A stretch of DNA of 64,000 nucleotides from Salinibacter grassmerensis. Its GTDB lineage: Bacteria; Bacteroidota; Rhodothermia; Rhodothermales; Salinibacteraceae. The translations under genes and the position numbers were made by a program. Position 1 is the first letter of the stretch; each line of letters opens with the position of its first letter. The notes beneath the pieces were generated by a model. That model did no database searches, was not told where the DNA came from, and saw nothing but the letters and a program-made list of their open reading frames with translations. The DNA lies in assembly GCF_947077765.1 (NCBI RefSeq), contig NZ_CAMTTF010000001.1:62001-126000 (forward strand), read 5' to 3'. This document shows, piece after piece, positions 1-8,820 of the stretch.

Positions 1-1
1 T

Positions 2-430
2 CGTCGCCTCGCCGCCCGCCTCGCGCTCCTCCGGGCCTACGCGCGCCGCCGAGACACAGAAGGACTCTCCGACGCCCAGGCCCAGACAGCGATCGCCGAG
101 GCCTTCGACCAGCGCACCGCCGCAGTGGACGATTGGGTCTACGACGTATACGAGTCGGTCACGGCCCGCACGCTGCGGCGCTGGGCCCATCAGTTCCGGG
201 AGGACGGGCTGCAGGGCCTGATCGATGAGCACGGGCGCCGGAGCGGGCGCTCCTACGAGTCGTATTTCGGCGCGGGCTCGGAGCTGCGCAAGATTGCGCT
301 CCACTACCTGGCCGACCATCCGGACTGCACGAGCACGGAGCTCCTGGACGAGCTCGCCCAGCACGTCAACGACGAGGCACTGCCCACCCGCCGCACGGTG
401 CAGCGCTTCCTGCGGAAGATGGGCGGCTGA
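2..430 (+). pseudogene. Mu-type transposase N-terminal fragment, open at the window edge
   Basis: The reading frame is open from the first bases of the window and stops with TGA at 428-430. The translated piece (about 142 codons) has the layout of the N-terminal DNA-binding part of MuA-type transposases. It contains a helical stretch ending in DDWVYDVYESV, a helix-turn-helix (TARTLRRWAHQFREDGLQGL), and a second one ending in LPTRRTVQRFLRK. In the family this is followed by several hundred residues of DDE catalytic core. Here the frame ends four residues later, and no DDE-like continuation was found in any frame down to mnmG. It is therefore probably a decayed remnant of a Mu-like element. The true start lies upstream of the window. 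What is seen is the HTH pattern and the truncation; the family assignment is by pattern only. Confidence 0.6.
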
Positions 431-1071
431 GTGGGAGTGTCGTGTGCACGGGGCACGTGAGCGTTTGCGTGTATGGGACCTGGAGACTGCCCGGGGCGAT
501 TCCGTTGTCGCCTCGAGCCGGGCACAGGGCCCGTCCGGCAGTCAACGGCCTCCACACACTTGCCTGGGCTGATCTCCATGCGAGCGAAGCGCTGGGGGCG
601 ATGGCGACCGGGCAGTCACGGGGCTGCGCTGAGACCGAAAGGACCGACCTCTTCTGGGGTGCGAAGACCGAAGGTCAGGCCCCTGCGGCCTTCACGGAGT
701 ACGTCGAGTGTGGAGCGACAGCGTGGAAAACACCTCCTTCCGAGGCTCCGCCCGGTTTTGATCGGGGGGCTCAGGTGTGTGGCTGGGTCTGCGGGGCCGT
801 CATGTTCAACGGAGCAAGACGGAGCGCCAGCGTAGGGGGGCGAAATGAAAGCGCTCCGGACAAAACACGTGTCGCCTGCATCGTCGCTGGTTCGTCGCCT
901 GGAAAAACCACATGTCGTCCCGCTCTCGGGCCCCCAAACGCGGCTTTACAGGGACGAGAGGCGGTTTTCCGGGGGCGTCGGGCACACGGCAGGCCGTGTC
1001 CCGTTAGGGGCGCACGCCGGATTCACTCCGGTCCCTCCCGCAGGTTTTCGCGCACGAGTCCGCTTCGGATC
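431..1071. other. Intergenic stretch between transposase remnant and mnmG
   Basis: About 640 bases with no convincing gene. The mnmG frame stays open upstream to 442, but that extension is low-complexity and Arg/Gly-rich with no family resemblance, so it is treated as non-coding. No tRNA, terminator or parS-like site was seen here. It presumably holds the mnmG promoter and may include scar sequence from the Mu-like element. Confidence 0.5.
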
Positions 1072-3066
1072 ATGCATCAGGATTACTTCGAGCACGACGT
1101 CATTGTGGTGGGCGGTGGGCACAGTGGCAGTGAGGCCGCGGCCGCGGCGGCCAACATGGGTGCCGACACGTTGCTCATCACCATGAAGCTCGCAGACATC
1201 GGGCAGATGTCGTGCAACCCCGCCATTGGCGGCATCGGCAAGGGGCACATGGCCCGCGAAATCGACGCGCTTGGCGGCATCATGGGCAAGGCCACCGACC
1301 GGGCGGGCATTCAATTTCGGATGCTCAACAAGAGCAAGGGGCCGGCCGTGTGGGGGCCGCGGGCCCAGTGTGGTCGGCGCGCCTACGCCCGGGCCATCCG
1401 GCAGGAACTGGAGGCCATCGACAACCTGAAGATGCGGTCGGACATGGTGAAGGAGATTCTGACCGACGACGCGGGGGAGACGGTGACGGGCGTGCGCACG
1501 AACCTCGGCAAGGAGTTTCGCGCGCCGTGCGTCGTGCTCACTACGGGGACGTTCTCGAACGGCGTGATCCACGTCGGAGAGCAAAACTTTGGTGGGGGGC
1601 GCATTGGAGAAAGTGCCTCACACGGCATCACGGGCTGCCTCCACGACCTTGGCTTTGAGAGCGGGCGGCTGAAAACCGGCACGCCGCCGCGCGTAGACGG
1701 GCGCTCCATCGACTACAGCGTGATGGAGAAGCAGCCGGGCGACCCGGACGCGACCGCCTTTTCGTTCCTGACCGACGACCTGCCGTCGGTGGAGGATCAG
1801 CTCTCCTGCTGGCTCACCGACACCACGCCCGAGACGCACGAGGTGCTGCGCACCGGCTTCGACCGGAGCCCGATGTTCACCGGGGCGCTCGACGCGGACG
1901 GCCCGCGTTATTGCCCGTCCATCGAGGACAAGATCGACCGCTTCTCGGAGAAGGACCACCACCAGCTGTTCATCGAGCCGGAGGGACGCGACACCCACGA
2001 GGTGTACGTCAACGGCTTCTCGTCGAGCCTGCCGGAGGAGGTGCAGTTCGAGGCGCTGCGCACCATCCCGGGCATGGAGAAGGCCCACATGCACCGGCCC
2101 GGCTACGCCATCGAGTACGATTTCTTCCCGCCGTACCAGATCGAGTACAGCCTGGAGACGAAGTACGTGGACGGCCTCTTCTTCGCCGGGCAGATCAACG
2201 GCACCACCGGCTACGAGGAGGCGGCCGCCCAGGGCATCATGGCGGGCATCAACGCCGTGCAGAAGCTGCGGAGGGCCGACCCGATCGTGCTGAAGCGCTC
2301 GGAAGCCTACATCGGTGTGCTCATCGACGACCTCGTGGCGAAGGGCACCGACGAGCCGTACCGCATGTTTACGAGCCGCGCCGAGCACCGCATCCTGCTG
2401 CGCCAGGACAACGCCGACCTGCGCCTCACGGAGCTCGGCCACAAGCTCGGCCTCGCCTCGAAGGAGCGCCTCGACCGCACGCGGGAGAAGGAGCGGGCGA
2501 TCGATGTTACACGTGAAACATTGTCCGACACGACCGTCAGCCCCCAACAGGTGGACGACTACCTGGCGTCCGTCGGTACCTCCACGCTCAACCAGCCGCG
2601 GCCCGTGATCGAGCTCTGCAAGCGCCCGGAGGTGGACTCCGAGGCGCTCCTCCGCCACGCCGGCATCTACGACGAGGTGGTGACGGAGACACCGGGCATG
2701 CTCAGTGCACCGCGCCTCATCGAGATCGACCTCAAGTACGAGGGCTACATCGACCGCCAGCAGGACATGGTGGAGGAGATGGAGGAGAAGGAGCGATGGC
2801 CGATCCCCGACGACTTCGACTACCACGCGCTCGACAACATCTCCATCGAGGCCCGGCAGAAGCTAAGCAAGGTGGAGCCGGACAACCTGGGGCAGGCCTC
2901 GCGCGTCCCCGGCGTGCGGGCGTCCGACATTTCCGTCCTGATGGTGCTTCTCAAGAATGAGGGCGTGGAGCCGATGCCGAAGGACCGCGATCTAAACATC
3001 GACGCGATGGGGGGCGATGGGCAGTCGTTCGGTGTTTCACGTGAAACGGCGGTCGAAGTGGGGTAG
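1072..3066 (+). CDS. mnmG: tRNA uridine-5-carboxymethylaminomethyl modification enzyme MnmG (GidA)
   Basis: FAD-binding partner of MnmE; together they install the cmnm5 group on wobble uridine 34 of several tRNAs in the cytoplasm. The 664-residue protein opens with the Rossmann dinucleotide motif VIVVGGGHSGSEAA. It carries the family signatures around SCNPAIGGIGKGH, KGPAVWGPRAQ and LKTGTPPRVDG, and ends with the helical C-terminal domain (SKVEPDNLGQASRVPGV). Length is a little above the usual 620-630. The ATG at 1072 is chosen because the longer upstream extension has no family similarity and the Rossmann fold begins a few residues after it. rsmG follows on the same strand, the classical gidA-gidB pair near replication origins. 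Two parS-like palindromes lie inside the coding sequence, one at the very 3' end. Confidence 0.97.
   Translation: MHQDYFEHDVIVVGGGHSGSEAAAAAANMGADTLLITMKLADIGQMSCNPAIGGIGKGHMAREIDALGGIMGKATDRAGIQFRMLNKSKGPAVWGPRAQCGRRAYARAIRQELEAIDNLKMRSDMVKEILTDDAGETVTGVRTNLGKEFRAPCVVLTTGTFSNGVIHVGEQNFGGGRIGESASHGITGCLHDLGFESGRLKTGTPPRVDGRSIDYSVMEKQPGDPDATAFSFLTDDLPSVEDQLSCWLTDTTPETHEVLRTGFDRSPMFTGALDADGPRYCPSIEDKIDRFSEKDHHQLFIEPEGRDTHEVYVNGFSSSLPEEVQFEALRTIPGMEKAHMHRPGYAIEYDFFPPYQIEYSLETKYVDGLFFAGQINGTTGYEEAAAQGIMAGINAVQKLRRADPIVLKRSEAYIGVLIDDLVAKGTDEPYRMFTSRAEHRILLRQDNADLRLTELGHKLGLASKERLDRTREKERAIDVTRETLSDTTVSPQQVDDYLASVGTSTLNQPRPVIELCKRPEVDSEALLRHAGIYDEVVTETPGMLSAPRLIEIDLKYEGYIDRQQDMVEEMEEKERWPIPDDFDYHALDNISIEARQKLSKVEPDNLGQASRVPGVRASDISVLMVLLKNEGVEPMPKDRDLNIDAMGGDGQSFGVSRETAVEVG
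2505..2520. other. parS-like site 1 (inside mnmG)
   Basis: TGTTACACGTGAAACA, which matches the degenerate Bacillus-type parS consensus TGTTNCACGTGAAACA at every position. It is in frame within mnmG and is read as part of DVTRETLSD, a stretch that looks like a local insertion relative to typical MnmG. Confidence 0.8.
3033..3048. other. parS-like site 2 (3' end of mnmG)
   Basis: TGTTTCACGTGAAACG, 15 of 16 matches to the palindromic parS consensus. It lies in the last codons of mnmG and is read as GVSRETAV, just before the stop codon. Confidence 0.85.
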
Positions 3067-3135
3067 AGGAACGGAGTGCGCACTGCGTGACGCGCAGGCA
3101 AGACATCTCGGTCCGCATTGACTCACCGCTCCCGG

Positions 3136-3783
3136 ATGAGAGTACAGAACTGGGATCCGCTTGAGACCCTGTCCCCCGACCAGAAAGAACAGCTTGGGGC
3201 GTTTCGAGAGCAGCTTCTCCGCTTCAATCAGCGCGTCAACCTCATCTCGCCGGACACGGAGAACGCGTTTCGGACGCGGCACCTGCGGCATTGCCTGACG
3301 CTGACGGTCCGCGACTTTCCGGCGGGGAGCACCGTCGTCGACTGGGGCACGGGGGGCGGGCTGCCCGCGATCCCGCTCGCGATCTGCTATCCGGAGGTGA
3401 CGGTAATCGGCGTTGACTCTGTGGGCAAAAAGAGCCGGGCCGTGCGCACGATCGCCCGGCGGCTTGGGCTCGACAATTGTTTCACGTGGAACGGTCGGGC
3501 GGAAGAGTGGACCGGCGAGGCGCACTACTCGGTGTCCCGCGCCACCGCACCGTTGGCTGAACTCTGGACGTGGCACCGTCGTGTGGCCGCTGCGCTCGAC
3601 GCAACGAACGACGACGAGTGGCCGCCGGGACTGCTCGCGCTCAAGGGCGGCGACCTGACCGACGAGGTGTCGGCCCTCCATGCCGCGGATTCGGGCGCGG
3701 AGGTTGAACGCCACATGCTGACCGACCTGCTCGGGCGGAACGGGTTCTTCGGGGAGAAAGAGATTGTGGCGGTGCGCTCATAG
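3136..3783 (+). CDS. rsmG: 16S rRNA (guanine-527-N7)-methyltransferase RsmG (GidB)
   Basis: SAM-dependent methyltransferase acting on G527 of 16S rRNA in the 530 loop. About 215 residues, close to the usual 210-240. The N-terminal helix contains LLRFNQRVNLIS, the family's entry motif. The SAM site is VVDWGTGGGLPAIPLAI, followed by VIGVDSVGKKSRAV and the VSRATAPLAEL segment of the catalytic half. The ATG at 3136 is preferred; a TTG at 3118 would add six residues, and neither has an obvious Shine-Dalgarno sequence. It lies 69 bases after mnmG and is probably co-transcribed with it. In many bacteria parA and parB follow this pair, but here they do not. A degenerate parS-like palindrome lies inside the gene. 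Confidence 0.95.
   Translation: MRVQNWDPLETLSPDQKEQLGAFREQLLRFNQRVNLISPDTENAFRTRHLRHCLTLTVRDFPAGSTVVDWGTGGGLPAIPLAICYPEVTVIGVDSVGKKSRAVRTIARRLGLDNCFTWNGRAEEWTGEAHYSVSRATAPLAELWTWHRRVAAALDATNDDEWPPGLLALKGGDLTDEVSALHAADSGAEVERHMLTDLLGRNGFFGEKEIVAVRS
3478..3493. other. parS-like site 3, degenerate (inside rsmG)
   Basis: TGTTTCACGTGGAACG, 14 of 16 matches to the parS consensus with the CACGTG core intact. It lies in the rsmG coding sequence and is the weakest member of the cluster. Confidence 0.55.
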
Positions 3784-3788
3784 CGTCA

Positions 3789-3804
3789 TGTTTCACGTGA
3801 AACG
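3789..3804. other. parS-like site 4 (rsmG-hydrolase spacer)
   Basis: TGTTTCACGTGAAACG, 15 of 16 matches to parS, in the short spacer directly after the rsmG stop codon and therefore free of coding constraint. Confidence 0.85.
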
Positions 3805-3851
3805 TCGCGTGTGCCGCCGCCCGTCACCCTCCGCACAACCCGCTCACCTCC

Positions 3852-4712
3852 ATGCGCCGTGCGATGATCAACACCGCCCTTGGGCTTGCCGTCGGCTACG
3901 CCGCGATTGCCGGTCTCGCGTTTGCCTTTCAGGACCGACTCCTCTTCCAGCCGAGCGATCGCCTCCGCGCCACGCCGGAGGAGGCGGGCATGGACTATGA
4001 AACGGTCCGGCTCGACACCGACGACGGCGAGACGCTCCACGGCTGGTGGATTCCCGCACCCGATGTTTCACGTGAAACGAGCGCCGAGGCGTCCGCGCGG
4101 CGCACGCTGCTCTTCTTCCACGGCAACGCCGGAAACATTTCGGGGCGCCTGGAGAGCGTGGAGCAGTTCCGGCGGCTCGGGCTCAACGTCCTGATCGTGG
4201 ACTATCGCGGGTATGGGCGGAGCACAGGCGCGCCGTCCGAGAAGGGCCTCTACCGCGACGCAGAGGCCTGCTGGGGGCACCTGACGGAGACACGAGGCCT
4301 CGCGCCCCAGGAAATTGTTGTCTTCGGCCGCTCGATGGGCGGCGGGCCCGCGACCTGGATTGCGTCACGGAAACGGCCCGGCGCCGTGATTTTGGAGTCG
4401 ATATTCACGACCGTACCCGATGTCGGTGCTCACCACTATCCCTTTCTCCCGGTGAGCACCCTGGCCACGAATCAGTTCAACAACGCTGCCCGAGTGGGCA
4501 AGATCAACGCGCCGCTCCTCTCCATCCACAGCCGGGACGACCGAATCGTGCCGTTCGAACTGGGGCGTGACGTCTACGAAGCGGCCGCCGAACCGAAGCA
4601 ATTCCTCGAAATTGAGGGCGGGCACAACGACGGCTTTCTCGTGTCGGCGGACCAGTACCTCCGGACGATCGACGACTTTCTAGAGAGGCATTTGAGTTCG
4701 GGCACGGGGTAG
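3852..4712 (+). CDS. Membrane-anchored alpha/beta hydrolase (Bem46/YfhR-like)
   Basis: Serine hydrolase of the alpha/beta fold with an N-terminal membrane anchor (residues about 5-25). The substrate is unknown; relatives act as esterases or acyl hydrolases. The oxyanion region is LLFFHGNAGN (86-95). The nucleophile elbow is VFGRSMGGG with Ser161. The acid is in SRDDRIVPF (about Asp230) and the histidine in GGHNDGF (His258), so the triad is complete in 286 residues. A parS-like palindrome is embedded in frame near codons 71-76 (VSRET), in the loop between the first strands and the oxyanion strand. The gene follows rsmG by 68 bases on the same strand and converges on mfd. ATG at 3852 is used; a second ATG at 3864 is possible. 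Confidence 0.85.
   Translation: MRRAMINTALGLAVGYAAIAGLAFAFQDRLLFQPSDRLRATPEEAGMDYETVRLDTDDGETLHGWWIPAPDVSRETSAEASARRTLLFFHGNAGNISGRLESVEQFRRLGLNVLIVDYRGYGRSTGAPSEKGLYRDAEACWGHLTETRGLAPQEIVVFGRSMGGGPATWIASRKRPGAVILESIFTTVPDVGAHHYPFLPVSTLATNQFNNAARVGKINAPLLSIHSRDDRIVPFELGRDVYEAAAEPKQFLEIEGGHNDGFLVSADQYLRTIDDFLERHLSSGTG
4064..4079. other. parS-like site 5 (inside the hydrolase gene)
   Basis: TGTTTCACGTGAAACG, 15 of 16 matches to parS, in frame within the alpha/beta hydrolase and read as DVSRETSA, in a loop that should tolerate insertion. Confidence 0.85.
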
Positions 4713-4784
4713 CGGGCACTGAGGCACTTCCCTCGCTGCCGGGGCCCTCATGTTCACGCTCGCAACCTCTACGCCCCCACGTAC

Positions 4785-7700
4785 TTACGCCTCCACCGTC
4801 GCCACCGTGGTGGTCTCCTCCAGCAGTAGCGACTCGGTCACCTGAAGTGCCTCGTCCAGGGTGTCTACGTCCTGCACGATGGCGCGCATGAGACCCCCCT
4901 CCACGTCGTCCTTCATCACGTACTCGCGGTCGAGGAGCGTGAGCTTCTCGAGGAGCGGGTGGAAGACCTCGTCGTAGAAGTACGGGTCGGCGTCTTCGCT
5001 GGGAAGGTAGAGGAAGAGCCGCTCGTTCTTGTAGACCACCTTCGGCATGCGGAGCTGCTCGCCGAGAAGGCGGAGCCGGGCGCCCGTGAGGAGGTCCTGC
5101 ACCGGCTCCGGCGCCTCGCCGAAGCGGTCCTCCATCTCGTCGAGGAGATCGACCAGCGTCGTCTCGTCCGGCGCGTCGCTGATGCGGCGGTAGAGGTTGA
5201 GGCGCTCGGTGTTGTCCCGCAGGTACGACTCCGGGATGTAGGCGTCCTCCTCCACGTCGACGGAGGTTTCGGGCCCGGGCGGCACGGCCTCCCCGTCAAA
5301 CACGTCGTCGAACTCCTCCTCGCGGAGCTCCTTGACGGCCTGGTCGAGGATCTTGTGGTAGGTCTCGTAGCCGACGTCCTCGACGAAGCCGCTCTGCTCG
5401 GCGCCCAGCAGCGAGCCGGCACCGCGGATATCGAGGTCGCGCATGGCGATGTCGAACCCGCTGCCGAGGTCGGAGAACTGCTCCACCGCCTTCAGCCGCT
5501 CGCGGGCATCGTCGGTGAGGCCGTGCACGGAGGGCACCAGGAGGTGGCAGAACGCCTTCCGCTGCGACCGCCCCACGCGGCCCCGCAACTGGTGGAGCTC
5601 GGAGAGCCCAAAGTGATCGCCCGCGTGGTTAATGATCATCGTGTTCGCGTTCGAGATATCGAGCCCGTTCTCGATGATGGAAGTGGAGACGAGCACGTCG
5701 AGCTTCTCGTTGACGAAGTCGAGCATCACGTCCTCCAGTTCGTTCGCGCTCATCTGGCCGTGGCCCACGCCCACCCGCACGTTCGGCACCATGGCGCGCA
5801 CCATCTCGGCCACCTCGTGGATCGTCTTTACGCGGTTGTGGATGAAGAAGACCTGGCCCCCGCGGCTCGTCTCGTAGACGATCGCGTCGCGGATGACGTC
5901 CTCGTCGAAGGTGTGAATCTCGGTGTTGATCGGCTGGCGGTTGGGGGGCGGTGTCTCGATGAGCGACAGGTCCCGCGCCCCGAGGAGCGAAAACTGGAGC
6001 GTCCGGGGAATGGGGGTGGCGGTCAGCGTGAGCGTATCGATGTCCTCGCGCATCGTGCGGAGCTTCTCCTTCGTCTTCACGCCGAAGCGCTGCTCCTCGT
6101 CGACGATGAGGAGCCCGAGGTCGTCGAACGAAATGTCGTCGGACGTAATGCGGTGCGTGCCGACGAGGATGTCGACCTGCCCTTTTTCCAGCTTCTCCAG
6201 GACCTCGGCCTGGTCGGACCGCGAGCGGAAGCGGGAGAGCACCTCCACGTTCACGGGAAAGCGCTCCATGCGCTCGCTGAACGTGTCGTGGTGCTGCTGG
6301 GCGAGGATGGTGGTGGGCACGAGCATGGCCACCTGCTTGCCGTCCTGCACCGCCTTGAAGGCGGCGCGCACCGCGACCTCGGTCTTGCCAAAGCCCACGT
6401 CGCCGCAGACGAGCCGGTCCATCGGCACCGGCTCCTCCATGTCGCTCTTCACGGCCTTGGTGGCCTCGGCCTGGTCCGGCGTGGCCTCGAACTCGAAGCT
6501 CGCCTCCATCTCGCGCTGCCAGGTCGTATCGCTGGAGAAGGCGTAGCCGTCCGACGCCTTCCGCTTCGCGTAGAGTTTGATGAGGTCGCGCGCAACGTCC
6601 TTGACCTGGTCCTTCGTCCGCTGCTTTTTTCGCTCCCACTGCTCGGAGCCGAGCTTCGTGAGGGTGGGTTGGTGCCCCTCCTTGCCGGTGTACTTGTTGA
6701 GCTTGTGGAGGGCGTGGACGTTGACGTACAGCACGTCGTTGTCGGCAAAATTGAGGCGCACGGCCTCCTGCTGGTTGTCGCGGACGGTAATCTTCTTCAT
6801 GCCGTCGAACCGCCCAATGCCGTGGTCCACGTGCACCACGAAGTCGCCCCGCGTCAGATTCTTGATGTCGCGGATGTTCATCCCGTCCGCGTGGCCGTCC
6901 CGCTGCTGGGTGGAGGGACGGTGGTAGCGGTTAAAGATCTGGTGGTCGGTGAAGACGGCCAGACTCGCCCCGGGCCACTCGAAGCCCTCGTGCAGCGACT
7001 CCACGACGAGGCGTGCCCAGCCGTGGTCAATCTCCGACTCCAGCAGGTCGCGGAGGCGAGAGCTCTGGCCGTGGCTGTCGCAGAGTATAAACGTGTCGAG
7101 ATCGCGGTCGCCGTTTTCCTGGAGCCGCTTCCGCACGAGGTCCATGTCGCTGCTGAAGGACGGCTGCGGGTCGGCCTCCAGGTCGAGCGTGTCGGTGGGG
7201 GTGCCGTTGGTGGCGGACTGGGTGAACGTCCCAAACTGGAGACGCGGGTGCCGCGTGAGGGCGGCCGACATCTGATCCCCAGTGAGGAAGCGATCGTCCG
7301 GCGGCGTAAGGTCGTCGGGTGCCTCGTCCGCCTCGTCGTCCTCGGCCAGCTCCGCGCGGCGGTCCTCGTAGGCAGCCACGGCCTCCTCGTACTGCGCCTG
7401 CGCGCCTTCACGCACCTGGGCCTCGTCGAGGGTCGCGAGCACCGCGTCGCCGGGCAGGTACTTGAAGAGGGCGATGGACCCGCGGGCCGCCTCCTCGCGC
7501 TCCAGGTTGGGAACGAGGCGGGCGGTGGTGAGGCGGCTCACCGAGCGCTGCGTCTGCGGGTCGAACTCGCGTAGGCCGTCCACCTCGTCGCCGAAGAAGT
7601 CGATGCGGATGGGGTAGGTGCCGGCGTAGGGAAACACGTCGAGGATGCCGCCGCGCCGCGCGAACTCGCCGGGCTCCTCCACGAACTCAACCGGCGAGAA

Positions 7701-8294
7701 GTCCTGCTCCAGCAGCCGGTCGGCCAGTGCCTCTAGCGCGATTTCTTCGCCCGTCTCCACAGTTAGCGTTTCCCGCTGCACGGCCTGGGGCGGGGGCACG
7801 AGCTCGCCGACCGCCGGGACGCTCGTCACGAGGATGCCCTCAAAGCCCTCCGCCAGCCGCTGCAGGGCGTCGGCCCGCTCGATCAGCGGCGTCGAGTCCG
7901 CAATCTGGTCGGGGTCGTACGGCGTCTTCTGGGTAGCGGGAACGCGGAGAAGCGCCTCGTCCGGATTCCCGACGAGCTGCTCCAGGTCGCTCTGTAGGTA
8001 CGCCGCCGCGTCCTCGTCGGGCGTCAGCACGCAGAGGGGCGTGCCGGGCTCCCGGTGGAGGTGAGACAGCAGGAAGGCCGGAAGGGAGCCCGCCGCCCCG
8101 GTCACGTGGAGGGCGGGCGTGCGGTCCCCACGCTGGGCCTCGGCGGTCCAGGCGCGGAGGCGCGTGACGGCCGCGGTTTCTTCGATGCGGTTGGCGATGG
8201 CGGTGAGGGACACGGGCGGTCGTACAGGTTTCTGAACGTCGGTGCGAACGAGGCGGGGACGCTCCTCAACACGGAAAGCCCGACGCCGCGGCAT
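4785..8294 (-). CDS. mfd: Transcription-repair coupling factor Mfd
   Basis: DNA translocase that removes RNA polymerase stalled at lesions and recruits UvrA. At 1169 residues it is of normal length. In order: a UvrB-like N-terminal module including FARRGGILDVFPY; the RNA-polymerase-interacting domain starting GDFVVHVDHGIGRFDG; the RecG-like helicase core with Walker A VCGDVGFGKTEVA, DEEQRFG box and TATPIPRT; motif VI region QLRGRVGRSQRKAFCHLL; and the C-terminal TRCF domain. It is transcribed toward the hydrolase gene (convergent, 72-base gap) and away from a spacer that carries the perfect parS site. ATG at 8294 is used because no clearly better start lies near the UvrB-like domain. Confidence 0.97.
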   Translation of the reverse strand: MPRRRAFRVEERPRLVRTDVQKPVRPPVSLTAIANRIEETAAVTRLRAWTAEAQRGDRTPALHVTGAAGSLPAFLLSHLHREPGTPLCVLTPDEDAAAYLQSDLEQLVGNPDEALLRVPATQKTPYDPDQIADSTPLIERADALQRLAEGFEGILVTSVPAVGELVPPPQAVQRETLTVETGEEIALEALADRLLEQDFSPVEFVEEPGEFARRGGILDVFPYAGTYPIRIDFFGDEVDGLREFDPQTQRSVSRLTTARLVPNLEREEAARGSIALFKYLPGDAVLATLDEAQVREGAQAQYEEAVAAYEDRRAELAEDDEADEAPDDLTPPDDRFLTGDQMSAALTRHPRLQFGTFTQSATNGTPTDTLDLEADPQPSFSSDMDLVRKRLQENGDRDLDTFILCDSHGQSSRLRDLLESEIDHGWARLVVESLHEGFEWPGASLAVFTDHQIFNRYHRPSTQQRDGHADGMNIRDIKNLTRGDFVVHVDHGIGRFDGMKKITVRDNQQEAVRLNFADNDVLYVNVHALHKLNKYTGKEGHQPTLTKLGSEQWERKKQRTKDQVKDVARDLIKLYAKRKASDGYAFSSDTTWQREMEASFEFEATPDQAEATKAVKSDMEEPVPMDRLVCGDVGFGKTEVAVRAAFKAVQDGKQVAMLVPTTILAQQHHDTFSERMERFPVNVEVLSRFRSRSDQAEVLEKLEKGQVDILVGTHRITSDDISFDDLGLLIVDEEQRFGVKTKEKLRTMREDIDTLTLTATPIPRTLQFSLLGARDLSLIETPPPNRQPINTEIHTFDEDVIRDAIVYETSRGGQVFFIHNRVKTIHEVAEMVRAMVPNVRVGVGHGQMSANELEDVMLDFVNEKLDVLVSTSIIENGLDISNANTMIINHAGDHFGLSELHQLRGRVGRSQRKAFCHLLVPSVHGLTDDARERLKAVEQFSDLGSGFDIAMRDLDIRGAGSLLGAEQSGFVEDVGYETYHKILDQAVKELREEEFDDVFDGEAVPPGPETSVDVEEDAYIPESYLRDNTERLNLYRRISDAPDETTLVDLLDEMEDRFGEAPEPVQDLLTGARLRLLGEQLRMPKVVYKNERLFLYLPSEDADPYFYDEVFHPLLEKLTLLDREYVMKDDVEGGLMRAIVQDVDTLDEALQVTESLLLEETTTVATVEA

Positions 8295-8820
8295 TGGCGG
8301 CAGTCGGGGATGAGAGGGGTCTAGAAGCGGGTGGCAAGCGCTTTCACTTCGCCAAGGTCAACGGGGCATTCGAGCCGGGAGGTTCCCCCGTTGCTGCGGG
8401 GCGGAGCAGCAGGCATCGAGGAGTCGCAGATGTTTCACGACCAACGGGGGAAAGCCACAAGGGCGACGAGGACGGACGGCCGTGTTTCACGTGAAACACG
8501 GGGAGCACGTCCGGAGGTGTCGGCTGGCTGCACGATACCGGTGCGGACCCACCAGGTGCGAACGCGGAATCAAGACGGTCAGGGGCGGCGCCCGCACGCC
8601 GATTCTGGGACCCGACGACATGGGAGATATGGCGGCCGTCGGAGAGCAACGAGGGGCCGCGACGTTGCCCCCGACCCGAGGTAGGGCTCCCCGAAAACGG
8701 GAAAGAGCCTGTGGTTTAGGGACGCTGTCTCGCGGTGCTCGACGTGACCATCCCAAAGAAGCGGAGAGACATGTGGTGGCTTCGGCCCGCTTCTCCGGCA
8801 AAAGCGAATCTAGAAAGGCG
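8295..8820. other. Spacer between mfd and murQ carrying the perfect parS
   Basis: About 525 bases without a convincing gene; frames on both strands are Arg/Gly-rich shadows. It contains the only perfect parS palindrome (8483-8498) and a lone half site (TGTTTCACGA at 8431-8440). It should also hold the mfd promoter, since mfd starts at 8294 and reads away from it. Confidence 0.6.
8483..8498. other. parS site 6, perfect palindrome
   Basis: TGTTTCACGTGAAACA, identical to the consensus and fully palindromic over 16 bases. It is the strongest candidate in this window for a primary ParB-CTP loading site and lies in a gene-free spacer. Confidence 0.93.

Noticed and set aside
442-1071. Upstream extension of mnmG by 210 codons
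   Set aside because: The extension has no similarity to MnmG, is Arg/Gly-rich and has no signal or domain; the Rossmann motif begins just after the ATG at 1072.
4959-7574. Long plus-strand frame opposite mfd
   Set aside because: It is a mirror of the mfd codons (Val/Leu/His/Arg-rich) and has no family features; mfd motifs are unmistakable on the other strand.
8431-8440. Half parS (TGTTTCACGA)
   Set aside because: The second half is unrelated, so there is no palindrome.
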